This document shows positions 19,825-29,540 of a stretch of 64,000 nt of DNA, in pieces. The position numbers and the translations under genes were made by a program. The notes beneath the pieces were generated by a model. The model saw only the letters and a program-made list of their open reading frames with translations. It was not told the origin of the DNA and did not search any database. The DNA is from Actinomyces sp. UMB0138. Lineage in GTDB: Bacteria; Bacillota; Negativicutes; Veillonellales; Veillonellaceae. How positions within the stretch are numbered: the stretch's first letter is position 1; every line of letters starts with the position of its first letter. The stretch is taken from contig NZ_PKMC01000001.1 in assembly GCF_002849225.1 (NCBI RefSeq), positions 770,476 through 834,475 of the forward strand. Reading direction: 5' to 3'.

Positions 19825-21113
19825 TGAAGACTCATGAGTTTGTCATGCATGGGCATAAGATTATTGAACGCTGGCTCGAGGTACCCCTTGATTTCCGCAC
19901 TGAAAGCGATCCGCGCACAATCACGTTCTTCTCCCGTGAATTTGTACGGCGAGGCGGCGAAGATCGTCCTCTTTTGGTCTATTTGCAAGGCGGACCCGGC
20001 ACTAAGGGGATGCGTCCGGCGAACCCCGCTTCCGGGTGGATGGATTGGGCTCTGGATCGTTACCGCGTAATTCAGATTGATCAGCGCGGAACCGGGCTGT
20101 CCTCGCCAATAGATGCCCGCTACCTTTCCGAGCTTTCTGCCGAGGAAGGCGCTGCCTACTTGAGCCATTTCCGGCAAGACTCCATTGTTGCCGATTGTGA
20201 AGCTTTGCGCAGAGCACTTGGAGCGCCCCCATGGACGCTGGTAGGACAGTCCTTCGGCGGTTTTTGCATCACCGCCTATCTTTCCCTTTTCCCAGAGGGA
20301 ATAGAGCGAGCCGCGATAACCGGAGGCCTCCCACACCTGGGGCACATAGATGACATCTACGAACTTACTTTCGCGCAGGCTATCCGCCGCAACGAACAGT
20401 TCGAGGACGTATACCCCGGCTCGGCCGAAACGATCCGACAGGTTGCCCAGCACATTAGCGAGGTAGACGAATACCTTCCTACCGGAGAGAAGCTGACCGT
20501 GCCCAGACTCCGCATGTCTGGTCTGGGCTTGGGAATGACTGCTGGCTTTGATTCCTTGCACTATTTGTTTGAAGATCCCTTCGCAGGTAGCCGCGGCTCC
20601 TCGCGCCGTCTCAGCTATTCGTTCCTTACTGACCTTGCCGGAGTGGTCTCTAATGCGGCAGCGCCTCTTTACGCGCTCATCCACGAATTTACCTACGCCG
20701 GGGCGGGCCCTGCCGCTGCTGGGAAGGCAACGCAGTGGTCAGCACAGCGCCTAGCACAAGCCAATTTCGCTACTGATCCTAGCTCGGCAGAGCCCTTCTA
20801 CCTGTCAGGGGAACATTTCTACCGGGAGGCTTTTACCGAAGATCCCGCTATGGCGGGCACTGTAGGGGCAATGGATGTACTGGCAGAGCAAACCGATTTC
20901 CCGCTCACCTATCTACCCGAAGTCCTAAACTCCAATCAAGTCCCTGTGGCTGCGGCGGTCTACCAGAACGACATGTTCGTGCCAGCCCCGCTCTCGCTCG
21001 AGACCGCTTCCCAAATTCAAGGGATCCGGGTACTTCATACCAATGAATTCCAGCATGACGGCATCCGCACCAGGCCCACCATGGTGCACGACCTCTTAGA
21101 GATGACGTATTAA
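19824..21113 (+). CDS. Alpha/beta hydrolase, proline iminopeptidase-like (peptidase family S33)
   Basis: Cytoplasmic serine hydrolase of 429 residues. LQGGPGTKG (GGPG at residues 56-59) is the oxyanion-loop motif of S33 peptidases; GQSFGGF carries the nucleophilic Ser (about residue 147); the C-terminal NEFQHDGIR supplies a plausible catalytic His. The family includes prolyl aminopeptidases that free N-terminal proline; exact substrate is not predictable. The ATG at 19824 has GGAGG upstream and shares one base with the transporter stop. Earlier in-frame codons lie inside the transporter gene and are not used. No signal peptide. Confidence 0.88.
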   Translation: MKTHEFVMHGHKIIERWLEVPLDFRTESDPRTITFFSREFVRRGGEDRPLLVYLQGGPGTKGMRPANPASGWMDWALDRYRVIQIDQRGTGLSSPIDARYLSELSAEEGAAYLSHFRQDSIVADCEALRRALGAPPWTLVGQSFGGFCITAYLSLFPEGIERAAITGGLPHLGHIDDIYELTFAQAIRRNEQFEDVYPGSAETIRQVAQHISEVDEYLPTGEKLTVPRLRMSGLGLGMTAGFDSLHYLFEDPFAGSRGSSRRLSYSFLTDLAGVVSNAAAPLYALIHEFTYAGAGPAAAGKATQWSAQRLAQANFATDPSSAEPFYLSGEHFYREAFTEDPAMAGTVGAMDVLAEQTDFPLTYLPEVLNSNQVPVAAAVYQNDMFVPAPLSLETASQIQGIRVLHTNEFQHDGIRTRPTMVHDLLEMTY

Positions 21114-21117
21114 CAGA

Positions 21118-21145
21118 TTTTCCCCCTGCAATTGCAGGGGGAAAA
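21118..21145. terminator. Palindromic hairpin between convergent hydrolase and terC genes
   Basis: Perfect 28-nt palindrome with arms TTTTCCCCCTGCA and TGCAGGGGGAAAA. It lies in the 34-bp gap between the two converging genes and probably ends both. Confidence 0.8.
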
Positions 21146-21147
21146 CT

Positions 21148-22131
21148 TTACTTTGCGTGCTTCTTTGAATACCACAAAGAAACGATTGTAGTTATCGCAA
21201 TAACAATTATGATGTAGCCCATCGAGAACGTGATAGACGGCTCAGGAAGGGCCTGTGCCCAAGTTTCAGAACCAAATATTGGTGCCTCGTGCAGGGCGTG
21301 GAGGAATAGTTTCACTGCGATGAAACCAAGGATCAACGCAAGCCCATAGTGCAAGAACACTAGCCTCTCGAGAAGGCCACCAATCAGGAAGTAAAGCTGC
21401 CGCAAGCCCAGCAAAGAGAACGCGTTGGTGGCAAACACCAGATACGGCTCGTTCGTTAGTCCGAAAATAGCTGGAATTGAATCCATCGCAAACATGATGT
21501 CGGCCGAGCCAATAGCAACAACACACAGCAGCATGGGAGTCAGGTAAGTTTTGCCACTGTGGCGGTGGAAGAACTTATCCCCCACGAACCCATCGGTGAC
21601 AGGGAAGATCTTGCGCGCCCACCGAGTTAGGGCATTCTCTTTGTATTCTTCTTGCTGTTCCTCTTCAAGGGAGCCCACGCCCTCGCGCGCCTGATTGATC
21701 GCGGTGTAAGCCAAGAATGCGCCAAAAAGGTAGAACACTGCCGCGAAGCGGTTGATAATAACCGCGCCCATCAAAATGAACGCTAACCTGGCAAGAATTG
21801 CAATAACAATCCCCCACAACAGCACTATCTGCTGATCCCGGCGGGGAACCTTGAACCCAGTGATGATAATGATGAAAACAAAGAGGTTATCCAGCGACAG
21901 AGACTTCTCCGTCAAGAATCCCGCCAAATACTCAGTCGCGAAGGAACCACCCCAGATGCCCCACACAATTAGTGCGAAAGATAGTCCCAACCCGACGTAG
22001 ATGGCAGACCAAAGCGCTGCCTCTTTCAAGGTGGGTTCGTGTGGGGTACGAATATGGGCAAAAATATCGAAGATGATCATGCCGATGATCATGGCGGACA
22101 GACCTATCCACCCAAGAATGTGTACGTCCAA
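21148..22131 (-). CDS. TerC-family membrane protein, probable manganese exporter
   Basis: Integral membrane protein of 327 residues with about nine helices. The family signature EKSLSLDNLFVFIIIITGF (about residues 74-92) contains the acidic SLDN metal site, and the matching second-half motif SADIMFAMDSIPAIFGLT carries the other acidic residues. TerC/Alx proteins are implicated in Mn(II) efflux and metallation of exported proteins. The start is a TTG at 22129-22131, 8 bases after GGAGG. That ribosome binding site can be masked by a leader hairpin belonging to a yybP-ykoY riboswitch, which supports Mn(II) as the ligand and substrate. Confidence 0.93.
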   Translation of the reverse strand: MDVHILGWIGLSAMIIGMIIFDIFAHIRTPHEPTLKEAALWSAIYVGLGLSFALIVWGIWGGSFATEYLAGFLTEKSLSLDNLFVFIIIITGFKVPRRDQQIVLLWGIVIAILARLAFILMGAVIINRFAAVFYLFGAFLAYTAINQAREGVGSLEEEQQEEYKENALTRWARKIFPVTDGFVGDKFFHRHSGKTYLTPMLLCVVAIGSADIMFAMDSIPAIFGLTNEPYLVFATNAFSLLGLRQLYFLIGGLLERLVFLHYGLALILGFIAVKLFLHALHEAPIFGSETWAQALPEPSITFSMGYIIIVIAITTIVSLWYSKKHAK

Positions 22132-22139
22132 CTATTTAT

Positions 22140-22165
22140 CCTCCGGTACTAAAAATACACGGAGG
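22140..22165 (-). promoter_or_regulatory. Anti-Shine-Dalgarno hairpin of the terC leader
   Basis: On the minus strand CCTCCG (complement of 22160-22165) can pair with CGGAGG (complement of 22140-22145), which contains the terC ribosome binding site. The same CCTCC is the 3' arm of riboswitch stem P1, so the two pairings exclude each other. Confidence 0.75.
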
Positions 22166-22247
22166 TCTCTTTCCGCCTGCAAGGCTATGGGACCGGGCTT
22201 ACGCCGTGATGACGACCCCAATGTTTATGGAAGTACTCCCCTCCGCC
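22161..22247 (-). promoter_or_regulatory. yybP-ykoY manganese riboswitch (aptamer)
   Basis: The minus-strand leader of terC shows the conserved yybP-ykoY core in order: GGAGG then GGGGAGTA (complement of 22234-22241), the CGTCA segment (complement of 22210-22214) followed by a C/G-rich helix, and the 3' strand AGACCTCC (complement of 22161-22168) closing stem P1 with GGAGG (22240-22244). This family binds Mn(II) between loops L1 and L3. By analogy, metal binding would hold P1 closed and release the terC ribosome binding site, switching translation on. Identification is by eye, not by covariance model. Confidence 0.82.
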
Positions 22248-22267
22248 TCAAGTGTACAAGGCGTGCG

Positions 22268-24655
22268 TCAGCTACGACGACGCTGACGCCCTAATGTGGT
22301 ACTTCGCATCTTGGCTGCCACCAACACGAGCACCACCCCAACCGTTCCCGCAATGGCAGCCACTTCCCATAGCTGCCGGGCGGGGAAAGCTAACGAGAAG
22401 AGGAATCGCAGATCTGGCACAGCAATGACACCCACGACAGCTGCGACCATAGCCCCCACCAGCAGGCCCCGCCAGGTCAACAAGGGTCTGGAAGCCAAAG
22501 CCAAAACTGTAGCCGATATCAGGGCCAGGGTGATAGTAGCGACCGTGGCAGCATCGGCTCTACCGGCATGTATTCCCCTGGCAGTCCACCAGTATGCGAA
22601 GAAGACACATCCGGCCGCCACAACCCCACTGGGCAGCGCGATTGACAGCGTGCGGCGCAAGAAACCCCTGCGATAGCGCTGGTTGGTGGGCGAAAAAGCC
22701 AAAATAAAAGCCGGCAGCCCAATGAAGAACACGCTAATGAGCGTCAGATGCCGCGGCAAGAAAGGATACGGAATCGTAAAAATACTGACCAGGGCTGCAA
22801 TGATTGTTGCGTAGACAGTTTTCGTCAAGAACAGTGAAGATACCCTCTCCATATTCGCCAGTACTCGCCGACCCTCGGCCACAACCGGTGGCAAGGCAGA
22901 AAACTCTCCGTTCAACAACACGATCTTCGCGGCAGCCTTGGTAGCCGGAGCACCAGACCCCATGGCAACTCCCAAGTCAGCCTCCTTCAGCGCCAACGCG
23001 TCGTTTACCCCATCTCCTGTCATGGCGACGGTGTGGCCGGTGGCCTGCAGGGCCTGCACAATGGATTGCTTCTGTTCTGGCAAAACGCGCCCTAGCACAT
23101 CAATATTCTCTAGTACCTCGCTTATCTCGCCAACATCGCTAGGAAGGTCGCGAGCATCCCCTACCCGCGGAGATTCCATGCCTGCCTTTGCTGCCACCGC
23201 AGCTACAGTGACTGGGTTGTCACCCGAGATAACCAGGGAACGCACACCCTGCTGCCTAAAGTACTGCAAGGTGCGGTTTGCGTCCGGGCGAAGTTGTTCT
23301 ACACACGCGATTAGAGCCCAGTCGGTTCCAGAAGGGGCAAGGTCAGAGTGTTCCCCGTCGGCTCTTACCAGCAGCAGTACTCTTGTACCGTTTTCTGCAG
23401 CCTGCTCAACGGCTTGCAAAGTTTGTTCAGAGGTCGCAATAAATTCTGGCGCGCCCAAATACCACGCGACGCCCTGGGTAGTGAAGCTTGCCCACTTCCG
23501 CCCCGAGTCGAAGGGATCTAGTTTGCCCTCAGCTGGTCCTATCTCCAGAGCATCATCGATGGCCTGCGCCGTTTCGTTTACGCGATCAGCTACCAGCGCC
23601 GCCAAAGCTCGTGCGGCCTCGGGCTCACTATCGGCGAATGCCCTGGCGGGATCTTTCGGATCCTGCCACGCATGAAGTGGGCGTCCACCACCTGAAAGTG
23701 GCACGATATCGCCTAGCTCGATCCGACCACTCGTCAAAGTGCCGGTCTTATCCAGGCAGAGCGTGTCGACACGGGCGAGCACTTCAACGGCCGGCATCTG
23801 CTGCACCAGCACGCCTTTCTTCACCAGTTTTAGGGAGGCCGTAGCAAAGTTCACCGACGTCAACAACACGAGCCCCTGTGGAATCATCCCCACTATTCCG
23901 GCAATCACCGCAATAACTACGCCTCGCCAGGCACCGTTGCCTAACGCCCGGTTCCATCCGCCGGCCACGTGGATTTGTGACCACGCCAGGATGAGCACCA
24001 TGATGGGGATCGCCCGGCCAATAAGAACAATAATCCGGTTGATGCCGTCTGCGATCTCGGAGGTGGCAAGCTTAAATTTTCGCACGTCTGCACCCAGCCG
24101 AGCAGCGTAGGAATCATCTCCGACGGCCTTCACGCTAACCAGTGCACTACCTGCAGTAACGGTCCCGCCTGACAGCACTTCATCGCCGTTCTTTTTCTTC
24201 TGGGCTCTAGATTCACCGGTAAGGATCGACTCGTCGCAGGCAAAGCTTTGAGCTTCTTCAACTACCCCGTCGGCAGGAATCTGGTCGCCGCGTTTTAGCC
24301 GCAGCCAGTCTCCTAACACGATCTGATCTGGCCGTAACTGCGTTTCCTGCCCGTCGCGAAGAACAATCAACGGGGAGGTATTCAAAATTGCGACCTTGTC
24401 CAGGGTGCGTTTCGCCCTCCATTCAGTAAAAATACCCGTAGCCGCATTTGTGACAAGAACCAGCCCAAAGACCGCATCCGGCCACGACCTAAGCGCTACC
24501 ACCACTACCAAGCAGGCCGCCAAAATGGCGTTAAATAGCGTAAACACATTCGCTTTGACGATCTCGCGAAGAGGCCGCGACGTCGTCACGTGCGCCACGT
24601 TTACTTTCCCAGCCTGCGCTAGCTCACCAGCCTGCCTGGAAGTTAGCCCTTTCAT
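22268..24655 (-). CDS. ctpE: P-type cation-transporting ATPase, CtpE-like
   Basis: ATP-driven cation pump of 795 residues with P-type architecture. The actuator loop is DESILTGES; the phosphorylation site DKTGTLTSGR follows helix 4; the nucleotide domain has the hinge MTGDGVNDALALKEADLG; six C-terminal helices end the protein. The N-terminal IVKANVFTLFNAILAACL and EWRAKRTLDKVAIL resemble mycobacterial CtpE, a calcium-uptake ATPase, more than heavy-metal pumps, and there is no CPC motif or N-terminal metal domain. The helix-4 motif reads IPQGL where CtpE and Ca-ATPases have PEGL. It begins right after the uvrB stop codon with no spacer. Confidence 0.88.
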   Translation of the reverse strand: MKGLTSRQAGELAQAGKVNVAHVTTSRPLREIVKANVFTLFNAILAACLVVVVALRSWPDAVFGLVLVTNAATGIFTEWRAKRTLDKVAILNTSPLIVLRDGQETQLRPDQIVLGDWLRLKRGDQIPADGVVEEAQSFACDESILTGESRAQKKKNGDEVLSGGTVTAGSALVSVKAVGDDSYAARLGADVRKFKLATSEIADGINRIIVLIGRAIPIMVLILAWSQIHVAGGWNRALGNGAWRGVVIAVIAGIVGMIPQGLVLLTSVNFATASLKLVKKGVLVQQMPAVEVLARVDTLCLDKTGTLTSGRIELGDIVPLSGGGRPLHAWQDPKDPARAFADSEPEAARALAALVADRVNETAQAIDDALEIGPAEGKLDPFDSGRKWASFTTQGVAWYLGAPEFIATSEQTLQAVEQAAENGTRVLLLVRADGEHSDLAPSGTDWALIACVEQLRPDANRTLQYFRQQGVRSLVISGDNPVTVAAVAAKAGMESPRVGDARDLPSDVGEISEVLENIDVLGRVLPEQKQSIVQALQATGHTVAMTGDGVNDALALKEADLGVAMGSGAPATKAAAKIVLLNGEFSALPPVVAEGRRVLANMERVSSLFLTKTVYATIIAALVSIFTIPYPFLPRHLTLISVFFIGLPAFILAFSPTNQRYRRGFLRRTLSIALPSGVVAAGCVFFAYWWTARGIHAGRADAATVATITLALISATVLALASRPLLTWRGLLVGAMVAAVVGVIAVPDLRFLFSLAFPARQLWEVAAIAGTVGVVLVLVAAKMRSTTLGRQRRRS

Positions 24656-26752
24656 CTAGTTAGCTGCCTTCATCTGCCGTAGTTCCTTCTTTAGGTCCGC
24701 TATTTCATCACGCAGCCGCCCAGCAACCTCGAATTGCAATTCCGCTGCGGCAGCGTGCATCTGCTTCGTCAGGTCTTCTATCAAACCAGATAGATCGCCC
24801 TCAGCGGCGGAAGCCAGGCGGGCACGCACGGATAGATCGGCCTCACTAATTTCTTTTCGGCTCGGACCCGAGCGGGCCCCCCGATAGTGTCCTTGCAGTA
24901 GTTCTTCAGTGTCTATGTCCTCGCGGGCTAGCATATCGGTAACGTCCGAGATCTTCTTGCGAAGAGGCTGCGGATCAATGCCGTGTTCCTTGTTGTAGGC
25001 CATCTGCTTTTCGCGTCGCCGCTCTGTCTCGTCAATAGCAAAACGCATCGATTCCGTGATGTTGTCGGCGTACATGTGTACCTCGCCAGAGACGTTTCGG
25101 GCCGCACGGCCAATCGTTTGAATTAGCGAGGTAGTAGAGCGCAAGAACCCTTCCTTGTCCGCATCCAAGATAGCCACAAGTGACACTTCCGGAAGGTCCA
25201 ACCCCTCTCTCAGCAGGTTGATGCCGACCAGCACATCAAATTTGCCTTGGCGCAGCTCTCGCAGCAATTCCACGCGGCGCAGCGTATCCACGTCCGAGTG
25301 CAGGTATTCGACTCGCACTCCTCGTTCGGCGAAGTAGTCGGTCAGGTCTTCAGCCATTTTCTTGGTCAGGGTAGTGACTAGGACTCGCTCTTCCTTGGCT
25401 ACTCGCGCCTGTATCTCGCCCAGTAAATCATCAATCTGTCCCTCCGTCGGCTTCACGACTACCTTAGGATCAACCAGCCCAGTAGGACGAATAATCTGTT
25501 CCACCACTCCGTCCGACTTCTCTAATTCGTAATTTCCGGGCGTAGCTGACAGGTAGACTGTCTGCCCAATCCGCTCTAGGAACTCTTCCCACTTGAGCGG
25601 GCGGTTATCCATCGCCGATGGCAAGCGGAAGCCGAAGTCCACCAGCGTCCTCTTTCTGGACATGTCGCCCGCATACATGGCTCCAATTTGCGGCACGGTG
25701 ACGTGAGACTCGTCAATGATCAGCACAAAATCATCTGGGAAATAGTCAAGCAGCGTGTTCGGTGGCGTACCGGGACCGCGGCCATCTATGTGCCTCGAGT
25801 AGTTTTCGATCCCCGCACAGGTCCCTACTTCGCGCATCATCTCGAGGTCGTAGGTAGTTCGCATACGGAGCCTTTGCGCTTCCAGCAACTTGCCTTCGCG
25901 TTCCAGCTCTGCCAGCCGCTCCTGCAGTTCCTTCTCGATCGACTCCAGTGCACGTTCCATGCGCTCCGGGCCGGCCACGTAGTGCGAGGCGGGGAAAATA
26001 AAGACCTGTTCCTCTTCACGAACCACGTTGCCTGTAAGTGGGTGCAACGTAGTCAACGATTCAATCTCGTCACCAAACATCTCGATGCGGATCGCCAGCT
26101 CTTCGTAAACTGGGATTATCTCGATTGTGTCCCCGCGGACTCGGAAAGTCCCCCGAGTAAAAGACATGTCGTTGCGCTGGTACTGCATGGTGACAAATTG
26201 GCGCAGTAGTACGTCGCGGTCGATCTGCATGCCCACTTCAAGGGCCACCATTCGGGCCACGTATTCCTGCGGCGTACCCAGGCCGTAGATGCAGGACACA
26301 GAAGAAACCACTACAGTATCGCGCCGGGTCAGCAACGAGTTCGTGGCCGAATGTCGAAGCCTCTCCACCTCGTCATTAATCGAGGAATCCTTTTCGATAT
26401 AGGTATCGGTTTGCGGCACGTACGCTTCTGGCTGGTAGTAGTCGTAGTAGGACACAAAGTATTCGACCGCATTGTTAGGCAGCAGTTCCCGAAACTCGGC
26501 GGCGAGCTGGGCCGCCAGCGTCTTGTTCGGCTCCATGATCAAAGTTGGACGCTGAATCTGTTCGATTAGCCAGGCAGCGGTCGCTGACTTGCCTGTGCCC
26601 GTCGCGCCAAGCAGGACTATGTCCTTCTCGCCATTGTTGATCCGCTCAGCAAGCTCCGCGATCGCGGTAGGCTGATCACCCGAAGGCGAATACTCGCTAA
26701 TAACCTCGAAACGTTTATCTTTGCGCTCAACTTTTGGAAAGTCGGTCATCAT
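24656..26752 (-). CDS. uvrB: UvrABC excinuclease subunit B
   Basis: Helicase-like damage-verification subunit of nucleotide-excision repair, 698 residues. Walker [14 protein letters not shown] (about 49-61), the beta-hairpin region [24 protein letters not shown]-like [14 protein letters not shown] and a C-terminal UVR domain (about 655-690, contacting UvrC) are all visible. The start region has two ATGs in tandem (26752 and 26749) overlapping the coaE stop, so coaE and uvrB are coupled. All three uvr genes occur in this window, in separate units. Confidence 0.98.
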   Translation of the reverse strand: MMTDFPKVERKDKRFEVISEYSPSGDQPTAIAELAERINNGEKDIVLLGATGTGKSATAAWLIEQIQRPTLIMEPNKTLAAQLAAEFRELLPNNAVEYFVSYYDYYQPEAYVPQTDTYIEKDSSINDEVERLRHSATNSLLTRRDTVVVSSVSCIYGLGTPQEYVARMVALEVGMQIDRDVLLRQFVTMQYQRNDMSFTRGTFRVRGDTIEIIPVYEELAIRIEMFGDEIESLTTLHPLTGNVVREEEQVFIFPASHYVAGPERMERALESIEKELQERLAELEREGKLLEAQRLRMRTTYDLEMMREVGTCAGIENYSRHIDGRGPGTPPNTLLDYFPDDFVLIIDESHVTVPQIGAMYAGDMSRKRTLVDFGFRLPSAMDNRPLKWEEFLERIGQTVYLSATPGNYELEKSDGVVEQIIRPTGLVDPKVVVKPTEGQIDDLLGEIQARVAKEERVLVTTLTKKMAEDLTDYFAERGVRVEYLHSDVDTLRRVELLRELRQGKFDVLVGINLLREGLDLPEVSLVAILDADKEGFLRSTTSLIQTIGRAARNVSGEVHMYADNITESMRFAIDETERRREKQMAYNKEHGIDPQPLRKKISDVTDMLAREDIDTEELLQGHYRGARSGPSRKEISEADLSVRARLASAAEGDLSGLIEDLTKQMHAAAAELQFEVAGRLRDEIADLKKELRQMKAAN

Positions 26753-27390
26753 GCCCTTTCAAGAAGTCTTGGCCAAAGCACCTCTTCGATGGCACGGCGG
26801 ACTTCTTCTTGTTTGCCAGAGTTATTTACTACTACGTCTGCTACCTGCAATCGCTCAGTGTCACTAACCTGCGCAGCCATACGCGCGCGGGCTTCATCCT
26901 CACTCAAACCTCTACCAATAAGACGTTGCACTCGCACCTGCAGTGGAGCCCACACGATTAGCACCAGATCAGTCTCAAATCCGGTCTCGACTAAAAGAGG
27001 AATGTCATATACACGCACCTTGCCCGGCTCTACTGCGTCTAGGAATGAGCGTGCACGAGCCTGGATCAGTGGGTGCATAATTCTCTCCAGGCGGGCGCGT
27101 GCCTCATCATCGCCGAACACCCGTTTGGCTAGCTGCTGTCGATCTAGGCTGCCATCGGCACGAAACACCGCACTACCAAAAGCTGCTCGAATTGGAGGTA
27201 GTGCATCACCATCGCCGGCAGTTAAATCATGTGAGATCTGGTCAGCACTGACTACCTGCGCCCCTAGCTCCGCAAGCGTCGCCGACACCGTAGACTTGCC
27301 CGCACCTATGCCCCCAGAGACCGCCATCGCCAGTCCCTGACCATCGGTTTTCGGTAACCGATTTATCAACACCAATGAATCTAGAGCCAC
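26749..27390 (-). CDS. coaE: Dephospho-CoA kinase
   Basis: Last step of coenzyme A synthesis. The P-loop is [12 protein letters not shown], followed by ADQISHDL (substrate loop), [14 protein letters not shown] and [10 protein letters not shown], a clear CoaE pattern. The start is uncertain: an ATG at 27327 would cut the first beta strand, which aligns as GLAMAVSGG, so a GTG at 27390 is preferred (TTG/GTG codons at about 27375-27367 are alternatives). A hairpin-forming repeat ATCGGTT/AACCGAT sits at 27343-27362. The gene overlaps uvrB and is divergent from the BCCT transporter. Confidence 0.9.
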   Translation of the reverse strand: MALDSLVLINRLPKTDGQGLAMAVSGGIGAGKSTVSATLAELGAQVVSADQISHDLTAGDGDALPPIRAAFGSAVFRADGSLDRQQLAKRVFGDDEARARLERIMHPLIQARARSFLDAVEPGKVRVYDIPLLVETGFETDLVLIVWAPLQVRVQRLIGRGLSEDEARARMAAQVSDTERLQVADVVVNNSGKQEEVRRAIEEVLWPRLLERA

Positions 27391-27500
27391 CCTGCTAGTG
27401 TAGCCGGATTTGCCCGCCCTCCCACATACGCAAACTAGCCAACAGCGAATTTTGATGAAACACTGACGAAGGTGAATGCCCCCAATAGTAAAGAGTGTTA

Positions 27501-29246
27501 ATGACATCTTCAACTGAAGTTACAAAAAAGAAGCCTAAAAAGAAGGTCGATTATGCGGTCGCCGGCGTTTCTAAGTGGGTCTTCTACCCCTCTGTCGCCA
27601 TCCTCGTATTGTTCGTCCTCAGCGCGATCGTGTTCCCCGAGCAATTCGAGAGCGCCATTTCTACCGTTTCCAGCCAAATCGTAGGTTCATTTTCTTGGTA
27701 TTACGTACTAGTTGCCACGGGGTGTGTCATCTTCGCCCTCGTCGTGGCGTTTAGTAAGTTCGGCGATTTGAAGCTGGGGAAGGAAGATGAGGAACCCGAA
27801 TACTCCACCATTTCCTGGTTCGCCATGCTCTTCGCAGCAGGCATGGGCATCGGTCTGGTTTTCTACGGTGCAGCTGAGCCGCTGTCACACTTCATGACTC
27901 CCCCTCCGGGGACTACTACGAGTGACGCCGAACATGCTCGCCTAGCGATTGGCACTTCATTCTTGCACTGGGGCATGCACCCGTGGGCAATTTACGCAAT
28001 TGTTGGCCTATCCATTGCCTGGGCAGGCTTCAGGCGTGGCCGCCCCATGTCAATCAGGTGGACTCTAGAACCAGTATTGGGCGAAAAGCGAGTCAAAGGC
28101 CACTTTGGCGACCTGGTAGATGCAGTCGCGGTAATCGGTACCGTGCTCGGCATCTCCACCTCGCTTGGCCTAGGCGTAAACCAGGTGGCCGCAGGCATCG
28201 AATATCTGACCGGATTCCACGCCACCAAAACGATCCTAATCATCCTCGTTATCATCATTTCCTCCCTCGCGGCTCTCTCTGTAGCATCAGGGCTGGACGC
28301 AGGCATCAAGTTCCTATCGAACACCAACCTGGTCGTTGCTGCGCTGCTCGCCTTTGCCGTAGCCGCACTAGGCCCCACCACATTCCTGCTCAACGAGTTC
28401 GTCCAGGATCTTGGCACCTACTTTGGCAACCTGATCAACATGTCCTTTAGAACTTTCCCCTTCCAGGGCATAAAGGGCACCGAATGGCTAGCATCCTGGA
28501 CCACCTACTACTGGGGTTGGTGGATGGCCTGGTCATCCTTCGTCGGGGTCTTCATCGCCCGAATTTCCAGAGGGAGGACAGTACGGGAATTTATCATCGG
28601 CACGATCGCAGCTCCCACTCTTGTCACCTTCGTGTGGTTCGCAATAATGGGGGGTAACGCGCTCTACCAGCAGATGTTCCGCGACGTTACATTCGCAGGT
28701 GCAGACGGAAAGATTGACGCTAATACAGCGTTCTTCCAGTCTCTTGAGAACCTGCCAGCCTCCCAGCTACTTTGCGGCGTGGCGATCATCGTAATCGTGA
28801 TCTTCTTCGTCACGTCCTCAGATTCCGGGTCCTACGTCATTTCGATGCTTTCCACCGCTGGCAACCCTGATCCTTCCCTTTGGGTACGACTGACCTGGGC
28901 AGCTATGACTGGCGCGGTAACTGCAGCCGTTCTGAGCTCTTCGTCTTCTGACATCGGGTTGGCTGCACTGCAGTCGCTCTCGATTATGGGCGCACTCCCC
29001 TTCTCGTTGGTAATCATCGGTATGGCAATATCGGTGTGGCGAAATCTGGGGCAAACCAAGAAACAGATGGATAAGCAGGACCGCCGGATCCGACACGCCA
29101 TGTTGGTGCAGGCTGTTTCTGAGGAAGTCACCGAAAACATCACTTCTACAAGCACGGACAAGTCGCACAGGCCGAAACCGATCACGGTCGCTCCGGAAGT
29201 GCGCAGGTACATGAAATCTTTCCGTGCCCAACGTCGTAAGAAGTAA
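27501..29246 (+). CDS. BCCT-family betaine/choline/carnitine transporter
   Basis: Secondary transporter for quaternary-ammonium osmolytes, 581 residues with twelve predicted helices. After a Lys-rich cytoplasmic tail come the conserved substrate-site region AAGMGIGLVFYGAAEPL and the family signature around TTYYWGWWMAWSSFVGVFIARIS (the Trp-rich TYYWGWWMAWS segment). VTSSDSGSYVISML is a late conserved helix. The C-terminal tail of about 60 residues is charged, as in osmosensing BetP-type carriers. The ATG at 27501 is used; an upstream GTG at 27495 is possible. The gene is monocistronic. Confidence 0.95.
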   Translation: MTSSTEVTKKKPKKKVDYAVAGVSKWVFYPSVAILVLFVLSAIVFPEQFESAISTVSSQIVGSFSWYYVLVATGCVIFALVVAFSKFGDLKLGKEDEEPEYSTISWFAMLFAAGMGIGLVFYGAAEPLSHFMTPPPGTTTSDAEHARLAIGTSFLHWGMHPWAIYAIVGLSIAWAGFRRGRPMSIRWTLEPVLGEKRVKGHFGDLVDAVAVIGTVLGISTSLGLGVNQVAAGIEYLTGFHATKTILIILVIIISSLAALSVASGLDAGIKFLSNTNLVVAALLAFAVAALGPTTFLLNEFVQDLGTYFGNLINMSFRTFPFQGIKGTEWLASWTTYYWGWWMAWSSFVGVFIARISRGRTVREFIIGTIAAPTLVTFVWFAIMGGNALYQQMFRDVTFAGADGKIDANTAFFQSLENLPASQLLCGVAIIVIVIFFVTSSDSGSYVISMLSTAGNPDPSLWVRLTWAAMTGAVTAAVLSSSSSDIGLAALQSLSIMGALPFSLVIIGMAISVWRNLGQTKKQMDKQDRRIRHAMLVQAVSEEVTENITSTSTDKSHRPKPITVAPEVRRYMKSFRAQRRKK

Positions 29247-29252
29247 AAGGGC

Positions 29253-29288
29253 ATAAAATATGCTCCCCATCCGGGGAGCATATTTTAT
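29253..29288. terminator. Bidirectional terminator after the BCCT transporter
   Basis: 16-bp perfect arms ATAAAATATGCTCCCC / GGGGAGCATATTTTAT with a 4-nt loop. It lies between convergent genes and carries A/T tails in both directions. Confidence 0.9.
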
Positions 29289-29297
29289 GTCTCAACT

Positions 29298-29540
29298 CTA
29301 GTGACGGGTGTACGCCTCCGAGTCCGAGTAAGCCTGTGCGTAGATGTCTAGAGCTTCTGGTTCAGTGATCATGACCGCTACTGAACACGCAACTAGCAGC
29401 AGTGCTCCCACAATTGCGGGTACGGGGGTAGACATGACCGCACCAGCAATGATTAGAAGTAAGCCCAGGGTGAACGCCATTATGTAGGCGATCGATCGAA
29501 TATCTTTTCTAGTACCGGTTGCTGTTTTGACTTTTTCCAT
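29298..29540 (-). CDS. Small two-helix membrane protein of unknown function
   Basis: I do not recognise this 80-residue protein. It has a basic N-terminus, two hydrophobic helices (about residues 18-36 and 43-60) and an acidic, Tyr-rich tail. The ATG at 29540 is preferred over GTG at 29543, because GGAAGGA is then 7 bases upstream. A small dyad (CTGCCT/AGGCAG, 29568-29582) lies just upstream and may be an operator. It is convergent with the BCCT transporter; no functional link is shown. Confidence 0.7.
   Translation of the reverse strand: MEKVKTATGTRKDIRSIAYIMAFTLGLLLIIAGAVMSTPVPAIVGALLLVACSVAVMITEPEALDIYAQAYSDSEAYTRH

Noticed and set aside
19764..20684. 306-codon open frame on the minus strand
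   Set aside because: Antisense to the S33 hydrolase, which has catalytic motifs and a coupled start; no family features in the shadow frame.
22938..23675. 245-codon open frame on the plus strand
   Set aside because: Antisense to the ATPase gene; its composition is a shadow of that gene's codon bias.
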